Shown here: one piece after another, positions 1 to 11,354 of the stretch
How positions within the stretch are numbered: position 1 is the first letter of the stretch
Layout of the letters: the number at the start of each line of letters is the position of its first letter
Assembly (NCBI GenBank): GCA_026018925.1
Contig: JAKSZU010000012.1
Span: 28,199,814-28,263,813 of the forward strand
Reading direction: 5' to 3'
Source: Tupaia tana
Lineage: Eukaryota; Chordata; Mammalia; Scandentia; Tupaiidae
Length of the DNA: 64,000 bases
The notes under the pieces: model-generated
Database searches by the model: none
The model's input: the letters and a program-made list of their open reading frames with translations, nothing else
What the model was told of the DNA's origin: nothing
Position numbers and translations under genes: made by a program

Positions 1-356
1 GGAGGAAAGAAGGAAGTCAAGCCTATCTGCAAAGGATTCCCATTAGGACTCTTTAACACTATTGTAGAAAAGAGCTGCCCACTATAAAGACAATGAAGCT
101 AAGGGCCACAACGAAGAACCTGAAGGAAAGGCTACATTTTGGGATAAGCATTGCTCTCCTCAGATTCCTTTTTAAAAATTTAAAGGGACTTTGAAAGTAG
201 TGATTAATAAATAAATTTGAGCTGTCACATTCCCCGCTTAAAGAAGGCCTCATAGTTTATGATAAAGCCTAAGTGGGAATGGGAGGAAACAGTAGGGGAG
301 TGAGAACCAAGACAGGTTTTCAGGGGACTCTCTGATTGTGCTCCATGTCTTTACAG
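1..356 (+). other. Intron end and 3' splice acceptor before the OR51E2 coding exon
   Basis: No coding signal is seen in this stretch. It ends in a pyrimidine-rich run and CTTTACAG, with the AG at 355-356, a good 3' splice acceptor 50 bases before the receptor start codon. OR genes usually have noncoding 5' exons spliced to a single coding exon, so this is most likely the last part of the intron. The upstream exon and promoter lie outside the window. Confidence 0.6.
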
Positions 357-406
357 GCTGCCAGAGTGATCTCAGCCTCTCCAGTTCCCCTTCCTCAGTG
401 CCAGCT

Positions 407-1369
407 ATGGAGAGCTGCAACTTCACACATGCCACCTTTGTGCTTATCGGTATCCCAGGACTAGAAAAGGCTCATTTCTGGTTTGGCTTCCCCCTGCTTT
501 CCATGTATGCTGTGGCAGTGTTTGGAAACTGCATCGTGGTCTTCATCGTCAGGACAGAACGTAGCCTGCATGCCCCCATGTACCTTTTTCTCTGCATGCT
601 GGCAGCCATTGACCTGGCCTTGTCCACATCCACCATGCCCAAGATCCTCGCCCTCTTCTGGTTTGACTCCCAGGAGATTGCCTTTGATGCCTGCATTGCC
701 CAGATGTTCTTTATTCATGCCCTCTCTGCCATTGAATCCACCATCCTGCTGGCCATGGCCTTTGACCGTTATGTGGCCATCTGCCACCCACTGCGCCATG
801 CCGCAGTGCTCAACAATACAATCACAGCCCAGATTGGCATGGTGGCCGTGGTTCGTGGATCCCTCTTCTTTTTCCCATTACCTCTGCTCATCAAACGACT
901 GGCCTTCTGCCACTCCAACGTGCTCTCACACTCCTATTGTGTGCACCAGGATATGATGAAGTTGGCTCACACAGACACATTGCCCAACGTGGTCTATGGT
1001 CTAACTGCCATTCTACTGGTCATGGGCGTGGACGTCTTGTTCATTTTTTTGTCCTATTTCCTAATTATACGAACAGTTCTGCAACTGCCTTCCAAGTCAG
1101 AGCGGGCCAAGGCCTTTGGGACCTGTGTGTCACACATTAGTGTGGTTCTGGCCTTCTATGTGCCACTCATTGGCCTCTCAGTGGTGCACCGGTTTGGAAA
1201 CAGCCTCCACCCCATTGTGCATGTTCTCATGGGGGATATCTACCTGCTGCTGCCTCCTGTGATCAACCCTATTATCTACGGTGCCAAGACCAAACAGATC
1301 AGAGCCCGGGTGCTGGCCATGTTCAAAGTTAGCTGTGACAAGGACCTTCAAGCTGAAGGAGGCAAGTGA
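407..1369 (+). CDS. OR51E2: Olfactory receptor 51E2 (class I OR, acetate/propionate receptor)
   Basis: An intact single-exon seven-transmembrane GPCR of 320 residues, the same length as human OR51E2 and matching it almost throughout as I remember that protein. In human it is an olfactory and prostate-expressed receptor for short-chain fatty acids that signals through Gs/Golf at the plasma membrane. Visible marks are an N-glycosylation site NFT at residues 5-7, the class I IGIPGLE motif (14-20), MAFDRYVAIC at the end of TM3 (117-126), the KAFGTCVSH stretch at TM6 (235-243) and NPIIYG in TM7. The propionate-pocket residues known from the human structure are all kept: H104, F155, L158, H180, Q181, G198, I202, S258 and R262. 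The ATG at 407 is chosen over an in-frame ATG at 338 because the latter lies upstream of the splice acceptor at 355-356 and the human protein starts at the equivalent of 407. Confidence 0.96.
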   Translation: MESCNFTHATFVLIGIPGLEKAHFWFGFPLLSMYAVAVFGNCIVVFIVRTERSLHAPMYLFLCMLAAIDLALSTSTMPKILALFWFDSQEIAFDACIAQMFFIHALSAIESTILLAMAFDRYVAICHPLRHAAVLNNTITAQIGMVAVVRGSLFFFPLPLLIKRLAFCHSNVLSHSYCVHQDMMKLAHTDTLPNVVYGLTAILLVMGVDVLFIFLSYFLIIRTVLQLPSKSERAKAFGTCVSHISVVLAFYVPLIGLSVVHRFGNSLHPIVHVLMGDIYLLLPPVINPIIYGAKTKQIRARVLAMFKVSCDKDLQAEGGK

Positions 1370-1715
1370 CCTCTCTCTCTCTACTTCTCCTTGTCCTTAC
1401 TGGTTTCATATTACTATTCTTAACACTAGCTTAATTGCAGTTGCCCACTAGTTTAGTTTCAGTTCCAGCACACTAGTGTTTGTCTCTGGCTGGAATCATA
1501 AACTAAAGTATGAGTCATCTACTTCATGGAATATCATATAAAGTAAGCCTTATCGGTGGAATATTACATGGTTTAGAGCTTACTATAAAAACAAAACACG
1601 TTGATAATGTTAACAGAAACATGGATACAGGACTGAAACTAATTTGAAAAACAGCACATCTTAAAGGAAATGTGCTCAAATTCCTCTAATGATTTATTCT
1701 TGTTTCTACTTTCTT

Positions 1716-1900
1716 TTTTATATATATTTTATTATTGTTATCATTCATACGTTAAATCGCTATACATCATTTAGATTGTGAAGAGACTACTCAGCATGAT
1801 ATACACCTCAGTCCAGCCCACCATACACATCTTTGTCAACAGATAATAAACCTTATCTGTGTCCACAAGTGTTTTACCTTTCCATTTTCTAAATTTACTT
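1716..1900 (-). repeat. L1 3'-end fragment, reverse strand
   Basis: A T-rich start followed by an array of phrases (AATCRCTATACATCA, then CAACAGATA and a CATAAGTG-like end) recurs at 2936, 11355, 40955, 51025 and 59805. At 11355 the same module leads directly into recognisable L1 sequence, so these are short 5'-truncated copies of one L1 lineage in reverse orientation. This copy is degraded. Confidence 0.55.
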
Positions 1901-2935
1901 ATGGATATCTTGTTTAGCTGATGTAAGCAATTTTAAAATGAAGAAAATGAAACTGACAATTCATGGAAACCAGAGCTTGCCATAGTCCTCACTGCTGATT
2001 TATTAAGCATTACATGGGAATTTATCTCAGTCCTTAATATTAATATCCATGAGCACAGCTTGCGTGCTTACCATGTTCCCAGCACTATGATAAGACTTCT
2101 GCAGGCTTTACGTCATCACACAATTTTATAAGGTAAGTACTATTTTTGTCCCCTCATTAAAAATGAGAGAATTGAAGCTTATATTAGAAGATGCCTTATC
2201 TAAGTCACAAGCTTGTGGTAACAGTGCCAAGATTTGAAATTTAATTTGTTAACTAAATACAATTACTTAGCTGCTGTGTTATAGTGCTTCCTGTTTAACA
2301 TCTGCTCTCTGTTTCCTCAGCCTGTACAAATCTGTTTTCTCTCTGCTCTGTGCAAAGATGGATGTCTGTGTGTTTGTGCTGAGCGATAACCCAGCCCTAG
2401 TTGTGGGCAACAAATCCAGAATACTCTTCAAGTTTTATGAGGCCTTTCATGGCCTTAGAGCTTGCTTCATCTCTGATTAAGAGAGAATGTTTATGTCTAC
2501 TTATCTCTTACATTTATCATCATGTTTTCGTTTTTTTAGTGTGTCTTGTATTTGTCAATAGTTTGAACACGTTATTGTCTGAGTTTTAACTTAGGTATAA
2601 AATAAAATAAAATTGTATTTTATATGCTTTCAAGTGTTATGGCTATTGTCTTTTGATTCATAGAATCTTATACACTTTGATTTGAAGATGTAAAAGGTTT
2701 CCTCAGTCTTTTTAATCATCAATGCACAGGTCCAGACAGGTATCGTGTATGTAACTGTAAGATACTGGATGCTTCTTATTTTGAGATGGATATTCCCATT
2801 GTATGGCTGAGCAACAATGAACAACTGAAACCTGGATACAATCGTTCTGTCTGTAGCTTCACTGAACAAATCTTGGATAGGAGATTTGGCTGATATACTG
2901 AGAAGGAAACTCCATACTATGGGTGCTTCTTTTTT

Positions 2936-3095
2936 TTTTCATTTTTTTATTTCATTTTCTTTTAGACATTCAATCACATTATTTAGCTTACAAAGTGAAT
3001 ATTTCAACAGGTGAACATTTCTCCCTAGTCCAGTTGATAAAACTATAAAATATCTTCAACAGATCATACCACATTTCTTTGTCCCGTTAATGCGA
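2936..3095 (-). repeat. L1 3'-end fragment, reverse strand
   Basis: The same module as at 1716 and 11355: a T-rich run, then CATTCAATCACATTATTTAG and a later TTCAACAGATCATACCACAT phrase. It is about 160 bases long and degraded. Confidence 0.55.
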
Positions 3096-3615
3096 TGGGT
3101 GCTTCTTTAGGAGGGATGTCACACAGATGGACCCTGTGAGCATATGAATCTGTAAGCATCCGATTGTTATTCCTTGTTCAGAGATAGTAAAGAGGACTCC
3201 AAAGTCATGCTGCTAATTACGGCAGGTAGACTAGGGCTGAGAGAAGGGAATCAAATGGAAGAAACAGGTAACTTTCTTAAATAAATGAAAAAGTACCTAT
3301 GCTCTATAATAGAAAGGATTCAGATGTTGAGCCCTATCCTCAAATTACAAGGGCAGGACCTTTATTTTGTGAGGTAGAACTTTCTTATATCTCTCCCCAC
3401 AGCTTCAATCCTCTTCTATCTCTCTGCCCATTACTATACCTCAGATCATATCCTCCAGCCTACTTCTATATGCTTCAGAACAGAGGCAGATGGGCGTTTA
3501 ATGGTGTATCTTTTCCTCCCAACTTTCTTACTGTCTTCCACAACAGCCTTTATTCATATTCTACTGCAGGCTCCCATCCTTTTCCGTCTGTCTTAAAATT
3601 TTTAACTTGTAAAAG

Positions 3616-3800
3616 AGGCCCAGGCCCAGTCACAGTGACATGCACAAGATTTGGACTGCACGGGGGCCCCAGGTTCGATTCCTGGTCCAGCCTAAAGGCG
3701 GGGCGTGGTCTCATGAACCTGTAATACCAGTAATTCAAGGAGGCTGAGAAAGAAAGACCACAACAGAAAGAGACCTCGCTTTAGAAGAGAAAAAAAGAAA
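3616..3800 (+). repeat. Composite SINE: tRNA-like part plus 7SL-like part
   Basis: The first half carries a good pol III B box (GGTTCGATTCC at 3672-3682). About 15 bases later comes a stretch resembling 7SL/Alu sequence: GGCGGGGCGTGGT, then CCTGTAATACCAG and AGGAGGCTGAG. The element ends in an A-rich tail near 3790. 7SL-derived SINEs are known only from Euarchontoglires, and tRNA-7SL fusions are known in rodents, tree shrews and some primates. Which family this is cannot be decided from one degraded copy. Confidence 0.5.
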
Positions 3801-4460
3801 AGTACCCCAAATCTGTATGCTAATGTTCATAACAGCATTATCCACAGTAGCCACAGTTGAAAACAACCCAAATATTTGTCAACAAATGAGTAGATAAACA
3901 AAAAGTGATGTACACACACAATGGAATTTTTTTTAATGAATAAAATTTATTTCTGATTGGAACTCTAGGACTTTTTTAAGGCTAACACTTGTCATACAGG
4001 ATGTTAGGGAAAGGATCAGCAGAGTTAGTGACACAGCAGTTGGATGTTGACATGCTTACAGTGGAATATTATCCAGTATTAAAAAGGAATAAACTTTTGA
4101 GCCATATTGAAACATGGGTAAACTTTGAAAACATTATGCTAAATAAAATAAGCCAGACACAGATGACAAAACAGTACAATTCCACTTCTATAAAGTTCTG
4201 GATAGGTAAATTCATAGAGGCAGAAAATAGAATGCAGGTTACCAGGAGTGAGGGAAATGGAAAATGAAGAGTTACTATTTATTGAATATAGTTTTAGATT
4301 AGGATAATAAAAATGATATGGAAATGAATAGTGGTAATGAATGCACAACAGTGCGAATGTACTTAATGACATTAGATTGTAAAATGAATATTTAAAATGG
4401 TAAATGTAATATTATGTATGTCTTATTACAATAAAAATCACAAAAGAATATAAAGTATTC
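3800..4460 (+). repeat. Old L1 3' end, forward strand
   Basis: The sequence follows the familiar L1 3' region in order: an AACAGCATTATCCACAGTAG phrase, AACCCAAATATTTGTCAACA, a GGAATATTATCCAG phrase, then AAGCCAGACACAGATGACAA and the terminal A-rich part. It is interrupted near 3930-4055 by unrelated AT-rich bases. It is diverged, so it is an old copy. Confidence 0.75.
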
Positions 4461-4654
4461 CATTATAAATTTTATATCAAAAGTCTGTAAAATGATTATA
4501 TATTAGATATATTGGATTACAGAAAATGTTAGAAAAGGTTTTTAAATAACTCAAAATGAGTATTTATACAAAATAATAAAATTTTAATCATAAGGCTACT
4601 AAGATTGCAACAGACACAGGTCTATGAATTTTAGTGGCAATATTCATGGCCTTT

Positions 4655-4805
4655 GGGGGTCAGCAGGTGTGGTTAAGACACAAAGTTCCCATATGGTTGA
4701 CCACAGTTCAAGTCACAGACCTGGCAACTTGCTTTTTCACTTTCTCTCTCTCTCTCAAGCATACATGCCTTATAGCAAAATTTAAAATTAATAATAATAA
4801 TAAAT
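4655..4805 (+). repeat. Degraded copy of the tRNA-derived SINE
   Basis: It has the family's head (GGTCAGCAGGTGTGGTTAAG), a B-box-like CAGTTCAAGTCACAGACC, a CT-rich run, and the GCCTTATAGCAAAA tail. Much of the middle of the full-length family is missing. Confidence 0.7.
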
Positions 4806-5134
4806 AGATATTTCAAAAAAAATCATGGCCTTCAAATCTCGCTGTGAAAGACACCCTTGTATCTGGCCACACAGCCTGAGGAAGAGCAGACAGAAGAGGG
4901 AGACAAGGATTCCTGCCACTGTGCATATTCAAATAAGTCACATGCTTCCTCAGCTCCTTTTTTTCTACCTGTAACTTTATTATAGGTTTCGTTTCTTGGG
5001 CAAAAATACATGAATAGGAAAAAAAAAAATTCAACTATACATTGAAGATTTCTCTGTGCTATGAGATCGTAATTTAGTAAGATTTTTCAGACTAGAATAA
5101 TAAAATGGTGGCTATGAGAACCATTATATAACCT

Positions 5135-5565
5135 TGTGAGGGTTATTATTATGTGTCAACCTGGCTGTGGTGCCCAGATAGTTAATCAGATCTTTTTCTG
5201 GTTGTTTCTGTGAGGGAGTTTTTTGGATGAAATGAACATTCAAATAGGTGGATTTTGGGTAAAGCAGATTGTCCTTCACAAGATGGGTAGGCCTCTTCCA
5301 ATTAGTTGAGGACCTGCATAGCATAGACTGACCTCCCTAAGCAAGAAGAAATTCTGCCTGCAAATGTAGATTTTGGGCTTAAATTACAATGTCAGCAGCT
5401 TCCTGGATCTTTAGTCTACTAGCCCAGCCTCTGAATTCACCTCCCATAATCACATGAGCCAACTCTTTAACATAAATATCTCTTAAATCTCTCTCCCTCT
5501 TTCTCTTTCTGAACTATTAATTCTGTTTCTCTAAAGGATTCTGACGAATTCTAACCTAGTAGTTG
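5135..5565 (+). repeat. Ancient mammalian interspersed repeat (family not named)
   Basis: The order of phrases matches a repeat I know from other mammals: ATGTGTCAACCTGGCTG, TGTGAGGGAGTTTTTTGGAT, AAAGCAGATTGTCC, CATAATCACATGAGCCAA, and the end TTCTGTTTCTCTAAAGGATT. The related end phrase GGTTCTCCAGAG occurs in reverse at 47255 and 59224. I cannot name the family with certainty. Confidence 0.5.
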
Positions 5566-5746
5566 AAATAAGGGAAAAAACCATCCCTATGAGCAACGGA
5601 GCTGCAAAGGAAGAACTGATCATTGAAAGAGATACCACAAAAAACTGCAGCATGCAAAACAGATTGACTGTGTCAGCTCTGTCTATGAAAACCATCACAA
5701 CCCATCCAAGTTTGAAATGTTTAACATCAGTTCATTCAAACCATGT

Positions 5747-5795
5747 ATTGGGTCATCGGAAAAGTCATGATGCGTTTTTTCTATACAATATTTTA
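5747..5795 (+). mobile_element. Half copy of a mariner-type MITE
   Basis: It starts TTGGGTCATCGGAAAAGTCA after a TA, matching the inverted repeat of the complete 81-base element at 10197. The right half is missing. Confidence 0.6.
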
Positions 5796-6088
5796 AGATC
5801 AATGACAGATTGATCTAATAGTTAGTCTGTATGAACTCATGTGTTCTAAAGATAAGACTCTTGAATGATCCCTGCCAAAGCCATTTTGTGACTAATCCCT
5901 GGTCCCCATAGTCTTTAAAGACATTTCCTTAACGCTCTCCTCGTGAAACTTTTAGTGGTTCCCTTGACATGTTCTCCTTAGCTATACAAGTTAATAAATC
6001 TAACTCTGTTTAACAACAGATATATCCTGGTGGACTTTAGCAAATGGGCTTTAGCAATTTATAAACATGTAAGAATTCCTGAACTTGG

Positions 6089-6235
6089 GGCCAGCAGGTG
6101 GCATGATGATTAGGGCACCATACTATCACATGGCCAACCACAATTCAGGTCCCAGATCTGGAGACTTGGTTTTTCATTTTCTTTCTCTCTCTGGATCTCT
6201 CTGGTTAAATTGAAAAAAAAAAAAAAAGATAATAA
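6089..6235 (+). repeat. Short copy of the tRNA-derived SINE
   Basis: It begins GGCCAGCAGGTGGCATGATG, has ATTCAGGTCCCAGATCTGG in place of the B box, then a CT-rich run and an A tail. It lacks the central body of the younger copies and looks like an older or simpler subfamily. Confidence 0.75.
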
Positions 6236-7287
6236 TGATCAATATAATTAAATAAATAATTTCAATATAATTAAATAAATAATTCTTTAAAAAAAAAAAA
6301 GGAAGAAAAGATTTCCTGAAGCATGAGGCAGTAGGTTGTTAAAAAATGCTTAGTTGTCTTGATTTGGGTGACCTCAAAGCAGATCCTGAGACAAGAACTT
6401 GGCTGAAAGTAATGTAATTAAGACATTCTCCTAGAATATAAGAGCAAAGAAGCAGACAGACTAACATATGGGAGAAAGAAAATTTTATACAGAGTTATTG
6501 CCAAGGTTACTGCTATATAGTTATTTGACTCTTCCAAGACCATTGTACGGAATGAATGCTTTAGGTATTAGCCACCACCAAAGATGGGGAAGAGCATTTG
6601 TTCATCAACTCTTGGCCTCATTTAGTTAGTTTCCCTGAGCCTTTAACTTCTCTGCACTTTCAGTGTGTGCTTTGTAGAAAGCCCCAAAGCACAAAATAAC
6701 AGAGGAGTTCCCACTCAAGGCTGGCAACAGAATTAATGAAGTGTCTGTTATAAGTAAATCAGGGGTGGGTCAAGGGTGACATGGGACACATAGAGTATCT
6801 TTCCTGTCTGATTAAGGGAATGAGATAAAGGTATAAGAAATCTAAAATTTGATATATTTCCATTACCATTTACTGAGGGCTTAGTATTTTATATAATCCT
6901 CAAAACAAAACAGCATTTGGAATGATGACCATTTTGCAGACTAGGAAATAGAGGCATTAAAAAGTTACATAATTTTCTCCATGTCACTCAATAGTAAAAG
7001 GCAGAGTCTAGACTTGAACCTAGGTTTCTCTGACTGGCAAGTCTTCTTTTTCACACTTCATTATAATTGTACTAGCGAATTGTAGCCTACCCCAACAGGA
7101 ATGGACTGATCCAGATAAGTGAGGGAGGATCCTGGGAAATCACCTCCCCTGTGGCCCTCTATTTTTTGCACCTGAAAATAAGGAACAAGGTAATACTTGC
7201 CCTTAAGAGTTCAAGGAGGGTGTAGTCCCAGGCACAGAATCATTTGCTCTTGAAGTTTTCATGTTTCTTCTGAAAAAAAAAAAAAAA

Positions 7288-8070
<783 letters not shown>

Positions 8071-8149
8071 AGATATTCACAGGCTCTTGAAGAGGAAACT
8101 CCTTCCAATACAAAGAACAGACAGTTCTATAGTTAATCAAATCAATTAA

Positions 8150-9960
8150 CTCTCTGTAGGACTTGTTTCTCTCATCTGTTTATTAAGGCTGATAATATCT
8201 ACCACTCAGTGTTTTTGTGAGAATTATGAACAATAATCCATGGAAAATGCTAAACATAATACTTAGTACATATAGCGTGAACTCAGTAAATTATTATTAT
8301 TATTATTATTATTATTGAAAGGGGGTAGACATCATCTCTGTCTCTCAGAGATGTCCACGGGATGGTAATATGTGTTGATGCCTGAAACAAGTAAGTCATA
8401 AAAATTTTCTTAAAGTACTCACCTGGTCATATTACTCTGGGAGTCTGAAGTACAAGAACTGAGATTTCCATCCCCTTTCTACCCTTCTCTCCCTTTTCTA
8501 CTCTTCTCTCTTCTGTCTGTCCTCTTCTCTCCTCTCCTTCCTCTTTCTCCCTTTCACCAGTACCAGGACTAAGGCTGAGGGAAGAAAAAAGGAAGATGGC
8601 ACAGTGAGTGAGGAAGGAGGGATTTAAATGAGATTGGAATAACTGATTTCACACACCAAAGGATGAAAGCCAAAAAAAGGCCAGTTTCCAAGTTGCCAGG
8701 AAAATGTGACTGACTGACAGAAGATGGCAAACTAAATGGAACTGTATGGCTATTGAGTATTCCCGTTCACAGAGACCAAGGTCCTGAGAGAGTGTTTGCC
8801 TTCTTGTTCCCATTGATCTAGAAAGACTTCCTGGAGGAGGGCCTCTGGGTGCTTAGGGAGCTGAGTCAGCTCAGATAGGTGGCCCAGGCAGCCCGTCGTG
8901 AGAGGCTTCTGGAATTGGGGATCTCAAGCAAGTGACAACTATAGAGAGAGTATCTTTCCCAGCAAAACAGGGTCTCCAGGGACCAAGGACCATAAAAACA
9001 TTGCCCTGTTCCCAGACACTGTTTATGTTGGCCTGGTCAGTGGAGGGCACCAGTTAGGTAGCCAATTCCCCTAGAGAGGCAGTGAATCAGAAGTTGCCCA
9101 ATGAGTAGGATAACTCCCATCCCCCAGTAATTTCATCTGGCCCCATCTCCAACCAACACATCATTTATCCCAGACTGGATTGATAAGAAGTAAGAGAAGA
9201 ATGTCATTTTGTTTGTTTCTAGGGATAGACACTTCCCTAGGCTTTTTTATTACTGGAAGAAAAGATATACACTCAATACATATTTATGACCAGAGGTTAC
9301 TAGCATCACATATTTGTGATTCTTTCCAACCATGATCATCACCAATTCTCCTAGTTGGTGCCTAAGTTCATGCCCAATGTCCATATCTTAATATAATCAA
9401 TATTGTATGCCCTGAAACATTCAGGAAATACAAAATGAACAATAGTGAATACCATGATGGGTATCAGATATAAAAAAAAATTATTAAAATGGAACTCACA
9501 GTGCCCCATGGGGCTATTTCCAAAGTACAGTGGCCACACAGAGAAGGGAGAAAGGAGCTTTCCTGAGGCAATAGGAGAATGCTTCATGAAGAGATGATAT
9601 TTAAACTGAAAGCCAGGTTGGAGTTTGGGGATTAAAGGGGGAAAAGTAGAGAGTATATGGAGGCATAAAATAGTGAGATGATTGCTGATACTACAAGAAG
9701 TTGTTTTGTTTGTTTGTTTTGTTTTGTTTTGCCAGAGCATAGTCTGTCTTCCTCTGGGTTCCTTTGAGACAAAAGCCTAATAAAGCTAATCTGATCAAAT
9801 GCAGTGAACAAGAGAGAGGGAAGCAAGGAAACGAGGAATCCAAACCAAAGGTACATTATAGAGTAATCAGCTGGACAGGCAACCGTTACTAGATATTGTA
9901 GGACAGCATAAACTGTATCTCATAGTTTTCTCCCTTGAAGAAGAAATAGGGAAGTAATTA
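8150..9960. other. Intergenic, no gene seen
   Basis: No exon or receptor-like ORF is seen. There is a short trinucleotide run (TTA)n at about 8293-8317 and pyrimidine-rich sequence at 8460-8560. ORFs on the reverse strand near 9350-9860 have no family resemblance and low-complexity composition. Confidence 0.4.
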
Positions 9961-9969
9961 TCTCTCCTG

Positions 9970-10360
9970 TTCCCCACTATGCTGAGTAAAATAAGGTCAG
10001 GAAATATACAAATATTGTCTGAGCCCACTTATTTGAGATATCTGAAGTAGTCTGATTCATAGAAACAGAAAGTAGAATGGTGATTACCAGAAGATGGGGG
10101 AGGGAGTCTTGAAGAGCTATTCTTTAATGAGTAGAGAGTTTCAGTTTTGCAAGATGAAAGCATTCTGGAAATTGGTGGTACAACAATGTGAATATATTGG
10201 GCTGTCTGAAAAGTCATGATGTATTTTTGCATAGAGATACATAGAAAAGATACATCATGACTTTTCTCACAACCTAATACTTAAAACTACTCAAGTGTAC
10301 ACTTAACAATAGTCAAGATGGCAAATTGAACTTACAACATTTGTCACAATTAAAAATAAA
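9970..10360 (+). repeat. L1 3' end, forward strand, carrying a MITE
   Basis: It follows the L1 3'-end order (GAGTAAAATAAGGTCAGGAA, ATAGAAACAGAAAGTAGAAT, GGTGATTACCAGAAG). It continues after the MITE at 10197-10277 with ACTCAAGTGTACACTTAACA and an A-rich end. The MITE therefore landed in an older L1. Confidence 0.7.
10197..10277. mobile_element. Complete mariner-type MITE, 81 bp, nearly palindromic
   Basis: The ends are inverted repeats of about 25 bases. The left end starts TTGGGCTGTCTGAAAAGTCA and the reverse complement of the right end starts TTAGGTTGTGAGAAAAGTCA. Both ends are flanked by TA, the target of Tc1/mariner transposons. There is no coding capacity. Further copies lie at 5747 (half), 48022, 52771, 59749 (interrupted) and 62961. 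Confidence 0.8.
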
Positions 10361-11062
10361 AGACAAATTCTTAACAAAGTATTAGCAAAAAGAATTCAGA
10401 AACTTGTAAAAAGAAACATATAACAATCAAATGAAGTTTATTTCAGGGATACAAGTCTGACTCAAAAATTAATCAATATAATACACAATATTAGCAGGCT
10501 AAAGGAGAAATCTTACATGATCACATCAATTGATACAAAAACAGAATTTGATAAAATCAAACACCTGTTCATGATAAAACTCAGAAACATAGGAATAAAG
10601 GAGGAATTTCTTCAACTCGAAAATGAGTATCTTATACAACCAAAAACAAGCAAAAAAAATTCAGTATTAATATTATAGTGAATAATTAAATGCCTTCCCT
10701 GTAAATTCAGGAATATGACCCGGATGCCCATTTTCATCACTCTTATTTAATATAGTCAATACTCAATGTAATAAAGGGGAAAAATTTACAGATTAGAAAG
10801 GAAGAAATAATATATTCCTATTTACAGATCATTGCACAAAAATTTCAAATACTCCATTAAAGAAACAAATCTTCTTAGAACAACTGAGTTTAATAAAATT
10901 TCAAGATAAAAGAATATAAAAAAATCATTTGTATTATATGCAAACATTAACATATGGAGTGAAATTAAAAATATGGTTTCAGTTATGATCACTGAAAAAA
11001 ATACTTAAGTTACTTAAGTATAATTCTAGCAGAACATATGTAAGACATACAGCTGAAAATCA
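10360..11062 (+). repeat. L1 ORF2 fragment, forward strand, left part
   Basis: It matches the reverse-transcriptase to C-terminal part of L1 ORF2: TTTATTTCAGGGATACAAG, ATCAATATAATACACAATAT, TCACATCAATTGATACAAAA, CAGAATTTGATAAAATCAAA, and CCTGTTCATGATAAAACTC. The element continues at about 13518 after a nested block of about 2.4 kb. Confidence 0.8.
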
Positions 11063-11063
11063 T

Positions 11064-11106
<43 letters not shown>

Positions 11107-11133
11107 GATATAGATAGATATAGATATATAGAT
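11063..11133. repeat. (GATA)n microsatellite
   Basis: Tandem TAGA/GATA units with a few interruptions. Confidence 0.95.
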
Positions 11134-11136
11134 TTA

Positions 11137-11345
11137 AAGAGAGATTTTGCTATAGGGCGCGTGCATTCACCATAGAGACAGAGAGACAGAAAGTGAGAAA
11201 TCACCATGGTCACGCTGTGATACTTTCTCCTTCATTCTTCTCTCAGGATCTTGGGCACACAAGCACACATACCTGGCATGAGTTTAAGCCACCAGGACCA
11301 GGACTCAAACCACAGTTGGCTTCATGCTGCTGGTCCTACTGTGTG
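11137..11345 (-). repeat. tRNA-derived SINE, reverse strand
   Basis: It reads as the reverse complement of the family: TTTTGCTATAGGGCGCGTGC (tail side), a purine-rich run, GGATCTTGGGCACAC, a B-box complement in GGACTCAAACCACAG, and the GCTGCTGGTCC head. Part of the G/C palindrome of younger copies is missing. Confidence 0.85.
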
Positions 11346-11354
11346 TGTGTATGT

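Larger units (their letters stand above)
1370..3615. other. Intergenic, AT-rich, no gene seen
   Basis: This is the 3' flank of OR51E2. I see no ORF with family resemblance and no exon signal that stands out. It includes two short minus-strand L1 3'-end pieces, listed separately. A gene-free 3' UTR of OR51E2 probably occupies the first part, but no polyadenylation site can be assigned with confidence. Confidence 0.5.

Noticed and set aside
338-406. Upstream in-frame ATG for OR51E2
   Set aside because: It lies before the splice acceptor at 355-356, and the human protein starts at the equivalent of 407.
5820-6055. A possible LTR fragment (AATAAATCTAACTCTG near the end)
   Set aside because: No TG/CA ends, target repeat or second copy could be found; too little to call.
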